NCBI RefSeq assembly: GCF_014334015.1
Contig: NZ_CP060488.1
Coordinates: forward strand, 2,066,501 to 2,130,500
Source: Bacteroides sp. M10
GTDB taxonomy: Bacteria; Bacteroidota; Bacteroidia; Bacteroidales; Bacteroidaceae
Direction of reading: 5' to 3'
DNA length: 64,000 nt
How positions within the stretch are numbered: the stretch's first letter is position 1; the number at the start of each line of letters is the position of its first letter. This document shows, piece by piece, positions 48,701-57,517 of the stretch. The translations under genes were made by a program, and so were the position numbers. The notes under the pieces were generated by a model. That model ran no database searches. It worked only from the letters and a program-made list of their open reading frames with translations, and was not told the DNA's origin.

Positions 48701-51541
48701 GTCAGGGCAGGTGTTGTGCAGGGCGTGTTTTAGGAGGTGCATACCGTCATAGTTCCGGTAATACCCCTTCACCAGAAACTCGTCCGTGATTTTCATGGTG
48801 CGGTAGCCGCACACCACCGAAAACTCGTCCATGCTTGCGGAATAGGCGATTTTCACCTCCGTGTCGAACAGCCGGCTCATGTAGGCGGCATAGACACCCG
48901 TCGGAATCCAGCGTTCCCCGAAATTGAAGTCCAGATCCTCGAAGGCGATGCGCTGCGGCTCGGCATCTTTCAGAGCCTCCAACGCCTGCTTCACCTCCGG
49001 CATACGCTCATTTTCGGGATTGTCACCCATCCATGCCTCTATGCGTTCCGCTTTCTCTATGACATTTCCGGCGATGAAACGGTCTTTGATTTCGTAACCG
49101 GTCACGAGCGGATTGTAGTAGATGCGCCCTTGCAGGGCAGTGAGCAAATCCTCCGCCGTGCTGTCGGTTATCTCCCGCATATAGTCGAGATTGACCGTAC
49201 CATATTTGTTGAGCGACGCAGACAGGGCTTCTTCGGGAGAGCCTACGTTGGCATGGCTCTCCACCGCGAAGGAAACAGGATGCTCGAAGATGTCCGCCTT
49301 GACGAACTTTCCGTTTTCCATCCGTTCCAGCGAAAGGATGTCGCGCCCGCCCGCATCCATCATCACTAACTTCACGTTCTGCTTGGCGTTGAGGTTGCCG
49401 TAGCGCATGACAAACTCATCGTAACAGGTATTCAGATGCTCTCGCCACGGAACATTTGCCTCGCGCCGGAGCGATTCATAACGGTACAGACGCTCGTAGG
49501 CGTCACGCAGCGACACATACAACAACGCCTTTTCCTTCTGGTATCCTTTCAGGTCGAGCGGCTGGAATGTCGCCCCGTATGGCGTGATGTCTTTCAGGTA
49601 GCCGATGTTATGACGCCCCCGGTCAGCCACCAGCGACCCTTCGCGCAGGTGCATCTCCGGCGTGCGGTGGTAGGCACGCGGAGAAAGGTCCACGACTTCC
49701 TCCTTCGGCTTTTCCGCTTCGATGTCGGGGAAAAGGAAAGTCCCCACCGCTTCCGATGGGGTATCTGTAACGGCAGGTGCGGCGACTGCCTCCGGCTGTG
49801 TTTCCTCCTGTCGTGGCTGCTCACGGGAAGTTTCCGGCACGGCTTTCACTTCCGTCTTTTCCGCCACTTGTTTCTCGTTATGCTGCCTTGCCAGTTCCCG
49901 AAGTTCTTTCCTACGCTCCGGCGTCAAACCCATCATCATTTCATAGAAACCGTTGATGGGAGGATTGGTATCCCAGTCCAGTGTGGCATAGATGTCGTCC
50001 GGGTCGGCAGGCTTGGCGGTGTTCTCCGCTTTCACCTCCTTATTCTCCATTGCGGGTTTTGCAGTTGGAGCTGTCGGTGTAACCGTGACTTTCGGTTTGG
50101 GCGGAGTGGACTTTGCCGTAACTGCCTTTTTCACCGTCTTTTTCTTTTTGGAGGTTTTCGGTTGGCTGACCTCTTCCGTCATCCCCCAGAGGTCAAGCAG
50201 GGTGAGCTGCACGCCTGCGGAATATTGCGGGCGCGGTTCTATCTCCGGCTTTTCATCTGCGGGTTGCGGCTTTTCTGTCGGAGTTTCCACCGTCTGCGCC
50301 GAGGATACTGTTTCCAATTTTATGGCAGGACGCTCTACTTTATTTTGAACGGCAACTTTTTCTTCCGTTCCTGCCTGCCGGATTGAACCCGAATACAAGC
50401 GCATGGCAAGCCTGTAATGGAAATCCTCGTCGAGCATACGGCGCAAATCCCCGGCGATGCCTGCTGCCTTGCCCTCGTGCAGATAAACCATAGCGGGCTT
50501 CCCGTAGGGGTCTGTGTCAAGTTTCGCCATCGTATGCACGATGCGTTCCGGGTGGTGGATGAAATAGGCGTTGTCGGTCAGGGCGGTTTTCGTGTCCGTC
50601 TGTATCACGGTCATCAGCCGCTCGTCCTGCGACATTTCCTTCTTGCTGAGGTTCTTTTGCAGGACAATCAGGTCACTGCCCACCTCCGTGCCCGCGTTGT
50701 CCGTGAACAGGTTGTTGGGCAGGCGTATCGCGGATACCAGATTGGCCTGACTGAACAGCTCGTTACGCACGGAGGTCTTGGTGCTATTCAATACCCCTTG
50801 CGAGGTGATGAACGCCACGATACCGCCGTCACGCACGGCATCCAGTCCTTTGAGAAAGAAATAGTTGTGGATGGTTTTCTGGGCGGAGCGTCTGCCGAAA
50901 GAGTCGCTCCGCTGAAACTCCGCGTCGAACACGGCAATGTCACCGAACGGAATGTTGGACACCGCCAAGTCGAAATAATTGTTGAACGGTCTTTCGATTT
51001 TCTCAAAACCGCAGGTGCGCATTTTCTGGTCGGGATAGAGATGCCTCAAGATTGTACCCGTGAGCAGATCCTTCTCGAAAGCCATCACATCCGCATTGGG
51101 GCTGTGCCGCAGCATGGAATCCACGAACACGCCGACACCTGCCGACGGTTCGAGCATACGGGCGGGGCGGACGCTGTAATCTGCCAGCACGTCCGCGATG
51201 GTGTCGGTTATCTCTTTGGGGGTGTAGAAAGCGGTCAGCACGGACGCTTTCAGCGAATCCACAAACCGCTTGTACTCTGTTTCGTCCTTGCTGTTCTCAC
51301 GGATAAGCCTGTGCAGCTCCACCGTCGGGGCGAACAGTTCGAGGTCGGATTTCGCCCACCGGACGGCATCCGTCAGTTCCTTTGCAGGGTTGAGGATACA
51401 TTTCAGACCGCCGAAACCGCAGTACCTTTGAAGTATGGCACGCTCTTCGGTTGTCGCTGTCCTATTTTCCCTGTCAAGGATGAATGCCGTCCGTATCGCC
51501 TCGATGTTGTCCCGCAGTTTCTGTTTGCGGTTAAACGCCAT
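45725..51541 (-). CDS. Giant N6-adenine methylase/SNF2 helicase fusion
   Basis: 1938 aa. The N-terminal methylase has [10 protein letters not shown] (131-140) and SNIPFGD (195-201, the catalytic NPPF-like motif). A low-complexity Pro/Lys/Thr linker lies about 420-620, with QLTLLDLWG inside. A SNF2-type helicase follows with [11 protein letters not shown] (Walker A), IFIDESHQF (DEAH-like) and C-terminal helicase motifs including [22 protein letters not shown] coiled coil comes near the end. It resembles DarB/Eco57I-like proteins of phages and conjugative elements, so it may protect DNA from restriction on entry. It overlaps the DUF1896 gene by 11 bp. Confidence 0.87.
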   Translation of the reverse strand: MAFNRKQKLRDNIEAIRTAFILDRENRTATTEERAILQRYCGFGGLKCILNPAKELTDAVRWAKSDLELFAPTVELHRLIRENSKDETEYKRFVDSLKASVLTAFYTPKEITDTIADVLADYSVRPARMLEPSAGVGVFVDSMLRHSPNADVMAFEKDLLTGTILRHLYPDQKMRTCGFEKIERPFNNYFDLAVSNIPFGDIAVFDAEFQRSDSFGRRSAQKTIHNYFFLKGLDAVRDGGIVAFITSQGVLNSTKTSVRNELFSQANLVSAIRLPNNLFTDNAGTEVGSDLIVLQKNLSKKEMSQDERLMTVIQTDTKTALTDNAYFIHHPERIVHTMAKLDTDPYGKPAMVYLHEGKAAGIAGDLRRMLDEDFHYRLAMRLYSGSIRQAGTEEKVAVQNKVERPAIKLETVSSAQTVETPTEKPQPADEKPEIEPRPQYSAGVQLTLLDLWGMTEEVSQPKTSKKKKTVKKAVTAKSTPPKPKVTVTPTAPTAKPAMENKEVKAENTAKPADPDDIYATLDWDTNPPINGFYEMMMGLTPERRKELRELARQHNEKQVAEKTEVKAVPETSREQPRQEETQPEAVAAPAVTDTPSEAVGTFLFPDIEAEKPKEEVVDLSPRAYHRTPEMHLREGSLVADRGRHNIGYLKDITPYGATFQPLDLKGYQKEKALLYVSLRDAYERLYRYESLRREANVPWREHLNTCYDEFVMRYGNLNAKQNVKLVMMDAGGRDILSLERMENGKFVKADIFEHPVSFAVESHANVGSPEEALSASLNKYGTVNLDYMREITDSTAEDLLTALQGRIYYNPLVTGYEIKDRFIAGNVIEKAERIEAWMGDNPENERMPEVKQALEALKDAEPQRIAFEDLDFNFGERWIPTGVYAAYMSRLFDTEVKIAYSASMDEFSVVCGYRTMKITDEFLVKGYYRNYDGMHLLKHALHNTCPDMMKSIGKDEHGNDIKMRDSEGIQLANAKIDEIRNGFSEWLEEQSPQFKERLVTMYNRKFNCFVRPRYDGSHQTFPDLNLKGLASRGIKSVYPSQMDCVWMLKQNGGGICDHEVGTGKTLIMCIAAHEMKRLNLAHKPMIIGLKANVAEIAATYQAAYPNARILYASEKDFSTANRVRFFNNIKNNDYDCVIMSHDQFGKIPQSPELQQRILQAELDTVEENLEVLRQQGKNVSRAMLKGLEKRKHNLEAKLEKVEHAIKSRTDDVVDFKQMGIDHIFIDESHQFKNLTFNTRHDRVAGLGNSEGSQKALNMLFAIRTIQERTGKDLGATFLSGTTISNSLTELYLLFKYLRPKELERQDIRCFDAWAAIFAKKTTDFEFNVTNNVVQKERFRYFIKVPELAAFYNEITDYRTAEDVGVDRPAKNEILHHIPPTPEQEDFIQKLMQFAKTGDATLLGRLPLSETEEKAKMLIATDYARKMALDMRMIDPNYEDHPDNKASHCAKMIAEYYQKYDAQKGTQFVFSDLGTYQPGDGWNVYSEIKRKLTEDYGIPPSEVRFIQECKTDKARKAVIDAMNAGTVRVLFGSTSMLGTGVNAQKRCVAIHHLDTPWRPSDLQQRDGRGVRAGNEIAKHFAGNNVDVIIYAVEKSLDSYKFNLLHCKQTFISQLKSGAMGARTIDEGAMDEKSGMNFSEYMALLSGNTDLLDKAKLEKRIASLEGERKSFNKGKRDSEFKLESKTGELRNNTAFIDAMTEDWNRFLSVVQTDKEGNRLNIIKVDGVDSADEKVIGKRLQEIAKNATTGGLYTQVGELYGFPIKVVSERILKEGLEFTDNRFVVEGNYKYTYNNGHLAMADPLAAARNFLNAMERIPSIIDQYKAKNEVLEMEIPQLQEIAGKVWKKEDELKQLKSELAALDRKIQLELAPPTPEVAEKENEGQQLKPEAEDVRNRQAQYPENAPPQIRSPADSIVANHVIIGRPGLYAKEETRSKGLKI

Positions 51542-51983
51542 ATTCGTCTAAGTAAAGGACGGTTGCTCCCGTCAGCTCCGTGTAGAGCAGGTCGTAATCG
51601 GAAGACAGGGCGAAATTGTCATCCGAGAGGTCATAGACGGAGAACACGTTGCCGACAAGCGGCAGCAGTTTCAGGACAAAGGCTTCACGCTTCTCTTCCG
51701 GCACTTCATCGGCAAACTCGTTTTCCACGACTTCGCGGAGGATGGCGTAACGGGAATAATGCAGCCCGCGCAGCAGCGTGTCCATCGCCAGTTCCTGCGC
51801 ACCATCGGCGGGATAGCCTTCAAGCCGTGCCCTCTCATACGTTTCGGCGGCACGGTCGGCCCGTTCCCGTATGAAAGCGGTGTCGTCAGCCTGTTCAAAC
51901 TTGTTCGTGCGGAGATAGTCCAGCAGGTACAGACCGTAATAGGAAAAGTCGGTCTGACCCTCGTTTTTCTTCTTGTTGTTCAT
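51531..51983 (-). CDS. DUF1896-like protein
   Basis: 150 aa from the ATG at 51983, which follows directly on CCGCTAAATCCAAAGTA. An upstream in-frame extension to 52130 would run through the RteR gene and its terminator, so it is rejected. The protein is acidic and helical ([20 protein letters not shown]). It is co-transcribed with the methylase-helicase. Function is unknown. Confidence 0.78.
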   Translation of the reverse strand: MNNKKKNEGQTDFSYYGLYLLDYLRTNKFEQADDTAFIRERADRAAETYERARLEGYPADGAQELAMDTLLRGLHYSRYAILREVVENEFADEVPEEKREAFVLKLLPLVGNVFSVYDLSDDNFALSSDYDLLYTELTGATVLYLDEYGV

Positions 51984-52000
51984 TACTTTGGATTTAGCGG
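51984..52000 (-). promoter_or_regulatory. Recurrent leader motif ahead of the DUF1896 gene
   Basis: CCGCTAAATCCAAAGTA is identical to the mobA leader motif and abuts the ATG. It is also an inverted copy of the motif within the nearby rteR gene (52070-52086). Confidence 0.6.
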
Positions 52001-52038
52001 ATTGATAATTAACGGGATAATCGGTTGGAAAAAGGAAG

Positions 52039-52068
52039 AAAAAGGCACTCGGTATCCCTCCGAGTGCC
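52039..52068 (-). terminator. Rho-independent terminator of RteR and the excision operon
   Basis: A 9-bp perfect GC-rich stem with a 7-nt loop and a T-rich tail (TTTTTCTTCCTTTTT) on the - strand. Confidence 0.9.
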
Positions 52069-52128
52069 ACCACTAAATCCAAAGTATGAGTGTAATCCGG
52101 TATCGAAGAACAATTCATTACTCTGAAC
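52039..52128 (-). ncRNA. rteR: RteR small RNA
   Basis: It lies directly downstream of exc on the same strand, as in CTnDOT. The -7 box TAACTTTG (52142-52135) lies 7 nt before the predicted start at 52128, and the -33 element is weak (TTTT/TTTC). The RNA ends in a perfect terminator, GGCACTCGG (52044-52052) with CCGAGTGCC (52060-52068), then U-runs. The predicted length is 90 nt, equal to known RteR. In its unpaired middle, TACTTTGGATTTAGTGG (complement of 52070-52086) is antisense to leaders of several element genes. RteR is known to repress tra in trans. Confidence 0.82.
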
Positions 52129-52145
52129 AAGTGGCAAAGTTAATA

Positions 52146-54233
52146 CTATTTCTTCCGTCCTGAAAATTTCTTGTCCTTTTTAGCCTCCGGGAACACAAAA
52201 GTCGTGTTATATTCCCCGTCAAAGGCGACAACAGCATCGAAACTCTTGCCCTGTTTGCTCTTGAACCCTTTGAGCAGCTTGGTATGCCCTTCGGTGAGCA
52301 GGTCTTTGATTTCATCGTCGGACAGGGTGCGTCCCGCTTTCAGCCGGAACACGGGCAGTCCGCACTCCGTGTTGTCGCAGCGTACCACCTTGCCGTAGAA
52401 CCGCATCCTGCCCGTGCCACACTTGGGACACGCGCAGCCGGAGTCACGGCTGCCGAAGAGCTTGTCGCACGAGATCAGTTCGGAGGTTATCTCACGTGTG
52501 TACGCCTCTATCTCCTTGCGGAAGGTGTCGTCGGACAGTTCCCCGCGCTCGATACGCGCCAGCTCCTTTTCCCATTCGCCCGTCATGGCAACATCGGCGA
52601 TGCGCATCGTCTTGACGACGGAATTGAGGGCAAGTCCTTTTTCGGTGGGAACAAGCGACTTCTTGCAGCGTTCCATGTAACCGCGCTTGAAAAGCGTTTC
52701 GATGATGGAGGCGCGTGTGGCGGGAGTACCGATGCCACAGTCCTTCATCGCCTGCCGCAGTGCGTCGTCCTCAATTTCCTTGCCCGCCGTTTCCATTGCC
52801 GAGAGCAGGGTGGCTTCGGTATGCAGCGGCTTGGGTTTGGTCTTTCCTTCGGTAATGGACGAGCCTTTCGGTGTCAGCGTGTCGCCTTCCTGCCAGCCGG
52901 GGATGGTAATTTCCTCTTTTTCCTCGCCATAGACGGCACGCCATCCGGTTTGCTTCACGACGCTGCCTTTTACGGTAAACTCCACTCCGGCACATTCCGC
53001 CGTGACAGTGGTCACATCCTTGACGCATTTCTCAGAGAATGCCTCGACCATGCGCCCGGCAATCATCTGATAGATGGTATTGTCCTCTTTGGAGAGGAAG
53101 AGCGGTTTCTCACCCGTGACGAGCAGGGCATGGTGGTCTGTCACCTTGCCGTCGTCCACGCTGCGGCGTGTCGGGGCGGCTTTTGCCCGCACCTTGTCTT
53201 TCCATTCGGGCTGTGTGCCGATGAAAGCGAGCAGTTTGGGAATTTCGGCAAACACGTCTTCGGGGATGTAGCGGCTTCCCGTTCTCGGATAGGTTATCAA
53301 CTTCTTTTCGTAGAGTTTCTGCGCGATTTCAAGCGTCTGTTCCGCCGTGAAGCCGTGCTTGGCGTTGGCTTCTTTCTGGAGCGTGGTCAGGTCGTAGAGC
53401 AAGGGAGTTTCCTCCGTCTTCTCCTTGCGCTCGGCTTTCGTGACAGTGGCGCAACCTGCCGCCTTTACCTTATTATATAGTTCCATCGCCGGTTCTTTCT
53501 CTTTCCATTTCTCGGAGGATGAGAATTTCACGACTTCGCCGTCGCAACCGTCCGTTGCGATATGGAGCTGCCAGAATGCTTCGGACGTAAAGCGGCGGTT
53601 CTCCCAGTAGCGTTCACATACCATAGCCAACGTTGGTGTCTGCACCCGCCCCACGGAATACGTGCCGTGTCCGGCGGCGATGGATAACGCCTGTGTGCCG
53701 TTGATGCCCACGAGCCAGTCGGATTCGCTCCGCGCTTTGGCGGCGAGGTAGAGGTTGTCGTATTTGCTGCCGTCTTCGAGTTTCCGCAGTCCCTCGCGGA
53801 TAGCTTTGTCGGTGAGAGAGCTGATCCACAGGCGCACGAAAGGAGTGGTGCAACCCGTATAGTGGTAGAGGTAGCGGAAGATAAGCTCTCCCTCGCGTCC
53901 GGCATCGGTCGCCACGATGATATGTTCGCTTGTGTCGAACAGTCTTTTGATGACTTTTATCTGCGACACCACGCCGCTGTCGGGCTTGTAACCTTTCTCC
54001 GTCCTGACCTGACGGGGGACGAGCGTGAATGTGTCGGGAATAATCGGGAGGTTGTCACGGACAAATCCGCGCACGCCGTAGCCGTCGGGCATGGCAAGCT
54101 GAACGAGGTGTCCGAATGCCCATGTCACGGCATAACCGCCTCCCTCGAAATATCCTTCCTCTCTCTTTGTCGCGCCCACGATGCGGGCGATTTCACGTGC
54201 CACGGAGGGCTTTTCTGCAATGATTGTCTTCAT
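52146..54233 (-). CDS. exc: Exc: topoisomerase III-like excision protein
   Basis: 695 aa. A toprim domain (IIAEKPSVAREIA, then ATDAGREGELIFRY), a type IA topoisomerase core with the active-site tyrosine in LITYPRTGSRYI, and a C-terminal zinc motif (CPKCGTGRMRFYGKVVRCDNTEC) are all present. It is the last gene of the excision operon. Its leader holds CCACTGAATCCA and AAAATCCAAAGTA, variants of the recurrent leader motif. Family knowledge: it is needed for efficient excision in vivo. Confidence 0.93.
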   Translation of the reverse strand: MKTIIAEKPSVAREIARIVGATKREEGYFEGGGYAVTWAFGHLVQLAMPDGYGVRGFVRDNLPIIPDTFTLVPRQVRTEKGYKPDSGVVSQIKVIKRLFDTSEHIIVATDAGREGELIFRYLYHYTGCTTPFVRLWISSLTDKAIREGLRKLEDGSKYDNLYLAAKARSESDWLVGINGTQALSIAAGHGTYSVGRVQTPTLAMVCERYWENRRFTSEAFWQLHIATDGCDGEVVKFSSSEKWKEKEPAMELYNKVKAAGCATVTKAERKEKTEETPLLYDLTTLQKEANAKHGFTAEQTLEIAQKLYEKKLITYPRTGSRYIPEDVFAEIPKLLAFIGTQPEWKDKVRAKAAPTRRSVDDGKVTDHHALLVTGEKPLFLSKEDNTIYQMIAGRMVEAFSEKCVKDVTTVTAECAGVEFTVKGSVVKQTGWRAVYGEEKEEITIPGWQEGDTLTPKGSSITEGKTKPKPLHTEATLLSAMETAGKEIEDDALRQAMKDCGIGTPATRASIIETLFKRGYMERCKKSLVPTEKGLALNSVVKTMRIADVAMTGEWEKELARIERGELSDDTFRKEIEAYTREITSELISCDKLFGSRDSGCACPKCGTGRMRFYGKVVRCDNTECGLPVFRLKAGRTLSDDEIKDLLTEGHTKLLKGFKSKQGKSFDAVVAFDGEYNTTFVFPEAKKDKKFSGRKK

Positions 54234-54293
54234 GTCTTCTTCTTTTTTGTTGATACTTTGGATTTTATTTTGGATTCAGTGGCGGACACGGGA

Positions 54294-55865
54294 TTACATT
54301 TTCATGCCCTTGCCCGTTTTCTTCTGCGGCTTCTCCTGCTGCTGTTGCTGGCGGGCGTCCTTCGGGTTGGTCTGACCTTTCTGCAACGGCTCTCTCAGAT
54401 TCTTTGTAGCCTCGTTGGTCTTGCCATCGTTGTTCACCGCCACCTGCGTGCGGCTCTCGTTGGACGGAGCAACCTGCTGTGCATTGTCAGGGTTCGTGTC
54501 GTAGCGGTACGGGCGTCCCTTCTCCGGGTTGAACTTGATATACATCGTGGCATGGAAGCCCTGCTTGTCGGTCACGTTCTCCAGCTTCACGGCTTTACCC
54601 GCCACATAGTCGGCTTTCTGCTGGTCGGTGAAGCTCACGCCGCTCCATTTGCTGATGGGGCGGATGCTGCCGTCCTCGTTCGTCCACGTGTTGCGGCGTT
54701 GCTCCTTCTTGGTCTGTGCGGCATTTTCCCCGCCCTGCGCCTGACTTTTCGATGTGTCGCCTTTGGTTTCCTGTGTCTGTGCGGTACGGGGCGACTTGCC
54801 GGTTCCCGGCACGAACTCCACGCCGCGCTGCTCCACGTTCACTTGCAGGGTGGTGACGAACTTTCTGCCGTCGTTGCGCTCGATGAGCTTGTCGCGTACG
54901 GGCAGTCCGGCGCGGAGCATGTCCCGCTCCTGCGTGGTGATTTCCGTCTTGCCGATGCGCTCCGGGATGCGCACCCTGCTTGCCGGAATGTCCGTGATTT
55001 CATTCGTCTTGCGGTCGATGCTGATGTAGGAGGGGATGATCTCGCCCGTTTCCCTGTCCACAATGTCCACGACCCTACCGAGATTGCCCGTTTCGCGGAG
55101 GTTCTTCCGGTCATTGTCGGAGAATTTGTGTTCCTTGTACTCATCCAGCTTCTGCTCCTTGCGGATGAAGTGCGGCACGAGGCTGATGTTTCCCTCACCG
55201 TCCTTCTTGAAGGAGAGGCGGGCGTCCAGCTCGAATGATTCGCCGCCGAAGGTCGGTTTGACCTTTACCAAGTCGGACTTGCCATAGTTGAGCATCTTCG
55301 TAAGGTCGCCGGACTTTTCAAGGTTGTCCCGCTTTACGCCCCATCTGTCCTCCAGCTCCTGCCAGTTGATTTTACTCTCGTCGATGGGCTGGTAGCCACG
55401 TTTGCCCTGCATCTGTTCGGATTTGTCCTGTTGCTGTTCTTTCCGTTGTTCCATGTTCTCCTGTTTTTGAGGTTCTTGTTTCTCTGTCTGTTGTGCTGCC
55501 ATCTCTTCCTGCACCTTCTTCTCATAGTCGGAGGTGTCCACCTTGTGAGGGGCGAGCAGCTCCTTGTTCGCTTCGGGGTCTTTCAGCAGTTGCTTCATCA
55601 CCTCTAAGAGATTTTCAGCTTGGTCTGCCGCAATGCGGTAGAAACCGAAGCGGCTGGGTTCCTTGCACTGCCGGAAGAAGTTCTTGAAGAAGTTGTCCAG
55701 CACGTCGCCATGTCGGTCGAATTGCAGGAAACTCTGCGCGTTCTCCGCTTTTGCGGGGGTGCGCTTGGGTGTGCCGTCCGCGTTCAGCCCGGCTACCACG
55801 CTGATCTCGCCTGTCTTCTCGTCACGGACTACCAGCACGTCCTTTTCGTCTTTTTTCTTTGCCAT
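54294..55865 (-). CDS. orf3: Orf3 of the excision operon (DUF3945-like)
   Basis: 523 aa, strongly charged. Tandem similar segments (GYQPIDESKINWQELEDRWGV and WTNEDGSIRPISKWSGVSFTD) match the DUF3945/DUF4099 proteins of Bacteroides conjugative elements. Gln/Glu-rich linkers lie around 120-165 and 385-420. Function is not established. It lies between xis2d and exc, as in CTnDOT. Confidence 0.82.
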   Translation of the reverse strand: MAKKKDEKDVLVVRDEKTGEISVVAGLNADGTPKRTPAKAENAQSFLQFDRHGDVLDNFFKNFFRQCKEPSRFGFYRIAADQAENLLEVMKQLLKDPEANKELLAPHKVDTSDYEKKVQEEMAAQQTEKQEPQKQENMEQRKEQQQDKSEQMQGKRGYQPIDESKINWQELEDRWGVKRDNLEKSGDLTKMLNYGKSDLVKVKPTFGGESFELDARLSFKKDGEGNISLVPHFIRKEQKLDEYKEHKFSDNDRKNLRETGNLGRVVDIVDRETGEIIPSYISIDRKTNEITDIPASRVRIPERIGKTEITTQERDMLRAGLPVRDKLIERNDGRKFVTTLQVNVEQRGVEFVPGTGKSPRTAQTQETKGDTSKSQAQGGENAAQTKKEQRRNTWTNEDGSIRPISKWSGVSFTDQQKADYVAGKAVKLENVTDKQGFHATMYIKFNPEKGRPYRYDTNPDNAQQVAPSNESRTQVAVNNDGKTNEATKNLREPLQKGQTNPKDARQQQQQEKPQKKTGKGMKM

Positions 55866-55885
55866 CTGAAAAATGTTTTAATGGG

Positions 55886-56236
55886 TTATTTATGAAAGAA
55901 ATTATGGATACGAGCCTTGTAGAAGGCTATATCTTCCTTTTTGAAGTCCTTGATATGGTTGGAAAGGAATGTCAGCACGTCCTCCTCGCTGTAATAGGTC
56001 TTCTTGCCCAGCGTCTTGTAGGGCAATGCGCCTACGCTGCGGTAGCGTTGGAGGGTGCGTTTGCTTATCTGGAGCAACATGCACAAATCCTGATTGTCGA
56101 AAAGGCGGATGCTTTCCGTGATAGTGGGCTGTTTCCCCTCAGCCTTCATCGCCAGCAGCAGTTCGTCCTGACGGTCGAGCCGTTCCATCAGCTTCTGCAT
56201 CCAGCCCTCGAAGTTGTTTCGTGTGAGCAGTTCCAT
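55886..56236 (-). CDS. xis2d: Xis2d excisionase
   Basis: 116 aa with a MerR/HTH_17-type domain (LFDNQDLCMLLQISKRTLQRYRSVGALPYKTLGKKTYYSEEDV). It lies 3 bp after xis2c. It binds the element ends and directs IntDOT toward excision, by family knowledge. Confidence 0.87.
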   Translation of the reverse strand: MELLTRNNFEGWMQKLMERLDRQDELLLAMKAEGKQPTITESIRLFDNQDLCMLLQISKRTLQRYRSVGALPYKTLGKKTYYSEEDVLTFLSNHIKDFKKEDIAFYKARIHNFFHK

Positions 56237-56239
56237 GAC

Positions 56240-56602
56240 CTATGTCCTCCTTCCTTTTGGTTTGCCGCCCGTGCGCAGCGTGTGGTTGTGGAACAGGGTG
56301 TCTATTGTCCCTTCCTCGTTCCTTACTGTGTTGTCCTCCAATAGCCGCAGTATCTCGGAAAGGCGGTAGCGGCAGCTTCCGCGTACCACCACATACTCGA
56401 TACGGTGGTCGGTGCGCATACGCTGCATGGTGCGCTTGCTCACGTTGAGCATCTTCGCCGCCTGTGCCGTGTCAAGCAGCTTGTCTTCGGTTTCCCGCTT
56501 CCGTTTCTTCTCGTCCCTTGCCTCGCGGATGTACCCTGCGATGTTCGCAATCTGCGCCATCATCTCCTTGTAGGCGGAACTTTCCATTGTTATCACTTTC
56601 AT
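56240..56602 (-). CDS. xis2c: Xis2c excisionase
   Basis: 120 aa from MKVITMESS (AAAGGA ribosome site at 9 bp). The helix-turn-helix LLDTAQAAKMLNVSKRTMQRMRTDHRIEYVVV is clear. It is the first gene of the excision operon. An upstream extension to 56665 would run through the presumed promoter region, so it is rejected. Confidence 0.87.
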   Translation of the reverse strand: MKVITMESSAYKEMMAQIANIAGYIREARDEKKRKRETEDKLLDTAQAAKMLNVSKRTMQRMRTDHRIEYVVVRGSCRYRLSEILRLLEDNTVRNEEGTIDTLFHNHTLRTGGKPKGRRT

Positions 56603-56670
56603 GTTCAGTCCTTTCTTTTTGTTTCTGCGACAAAATTCGGCAATAAACAAAAGGGGCTTTAACAACTCAC

Positions 56671-56685
56671 TACGTGACTCACGTA
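56671..56685. promoter_or_regulatory. Perfect dyad upstream of xis2c: TACGTGACTCACGTA
   Basis: Arms of 7 bp (TACGTGA and TCACGTA) around a single C, 69 bp before the xis2c ATG, between divergent operons. It is the strongest operator candidate for RteC, which is known to activate this promoter, or for RteB. Confidence 0.6.
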
Positions 56686-56803
56686 AGATTTTTGCGGAAG
56701 ATGGCTCCGTAACCCGGTCAAACGGCGCAACAGGCAGCCTTTCAGCGGAAAACGATACGTCTTGTATGCCGTTTCGTTACCTTTGCGGCAAACTCTAAAT
56801 GAC

Positions 56804-57103
56804 ATGAATATGGAAATAGTATCTATCGAGAAAAAGACTTTCGAGATGATGGTGGCGGCATTCGGCGCACTCTCGGAGAAGGTCGCCGCCCTGAGGCGCA
56901 AAAGCGACACGGGGCGCATGGAAAGATGGCTCACGGGCGAGGAGGTCTGCGGGCAGTTGAGAATAAGCCCGCGCACGTTGCAGACGCTGCGTGACAGGCG
57001 GCTTATCGGCTACTCGCAGATAAACCGCAGGTTCTATTACAAGCCAGAGGAGGTGAAGCGGCTGATACCGCTTGTCGGCACGCTCTATCCGCACGGCAGA
57101 TGA
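56804..57103 (+). CDS. Small helix-turn-helix protein (excision region, orf2-type)
   Basis: 99 aa from ATG 56804 (or 56810). The domain WLTGEEVCGQLRISPRTLQTLRDRRLIGYSQINRRFYYKPEEV is a MerR-like HTH_17, paralogous to Xis2c and Xis2d but on the other strand. It is divergent from xis2c and shares the promoter region. It may be a recombination directionality factor or a regulator. Confidence 0.78.
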   Translation: MNMEIVSIEKKTFEMMVAAFGALSEKVAALRRKSDTGRMERWLTGEEVCGQLRISPRTLQTLRDRRLIGYSQINRRFYYKPEEVKRLIPLVGTLYPHGR

Positions 57104-57134
57104 TTTGATTTATTCACCCACTGAATCCGAAGTT

Positions 57135-57440
57135 ATGATGAACGAGAACAACGATGTTTTTACGATGGAAGACGAGCCGATAGCCTCTGTGGTGCAGGAT
57201 ATGCGCAAAGGCTCGAAATGGCTGTCCGCATTTCTGGAAAGCTACCGTCCTCCGCTGGACGGGGAACGTTACCTGACGGACGGCGAGGTGTCGGAACTGC
57301 TCCGTGTGAGCCGGCGCACCTTGCAGGAATACCGCAACAACCGCGTGTTGCCCTTCATACTTTTGGGAGGGAAGGTGCTTTACCCGGAAACGGGGCTGCG
57401 CGGGGTACTGGAAGCGAACTACCGCAAGCCGCTGGAGTGA
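57135..57440 (+). CDS. Small helix-turn-helix protein (excision region, orf2-type)
   Basis: 101 aa from ATG 57135, with HTH_17 YLTDGEVSELLRVSRRTLQEYRNNRVLPFILLGGKVLYPE. The leader CCACTGAATCCGAAGTT (57118-57134) abuts the ATG and is a variant of the recurrent RteR-complementary motif. A 12-bp-stem terminator follows. It is the fourth Xis-like paralogue in this region. Confidence 0.8.
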   Translation: MMNENNDVFTMEDEPIASVVQDMRKGSKWLSAFLESYRPPLDGERYLTDGEVSELLRVSRRTLQEYRNNRVLPFILLGGKVLYPETGLRGVLEANYRKPLE

Positions 57441-57455
57441 GGCGGTTTCATGAAA

Positions 57456-57497
57456 AAGTAAACGGGTGACACCTTTTGTGGTGCTACCCGTTTACTT
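57456..57497. terminator. Bidirectional terminator
   Basis: AAGTAAACGGGT (57456-57467) pairs with ACCCGTTTACTT (57486-57497); inner CACC pairs with GGTG. It lies between convergent genes. Confidence 0.75.
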
Positions 57498-57517
57498 GTC
57501 TTATGGGGTATGTGCAA

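Noticed and set aside
52070..52159. 25-codon + strand frame starting ATG at 52085 after a leader-like motif
   Set aside because: It lies antisense to RteR and the end of exc, has no family match, and is explained by the inverted copy of the leader motif in rteR.
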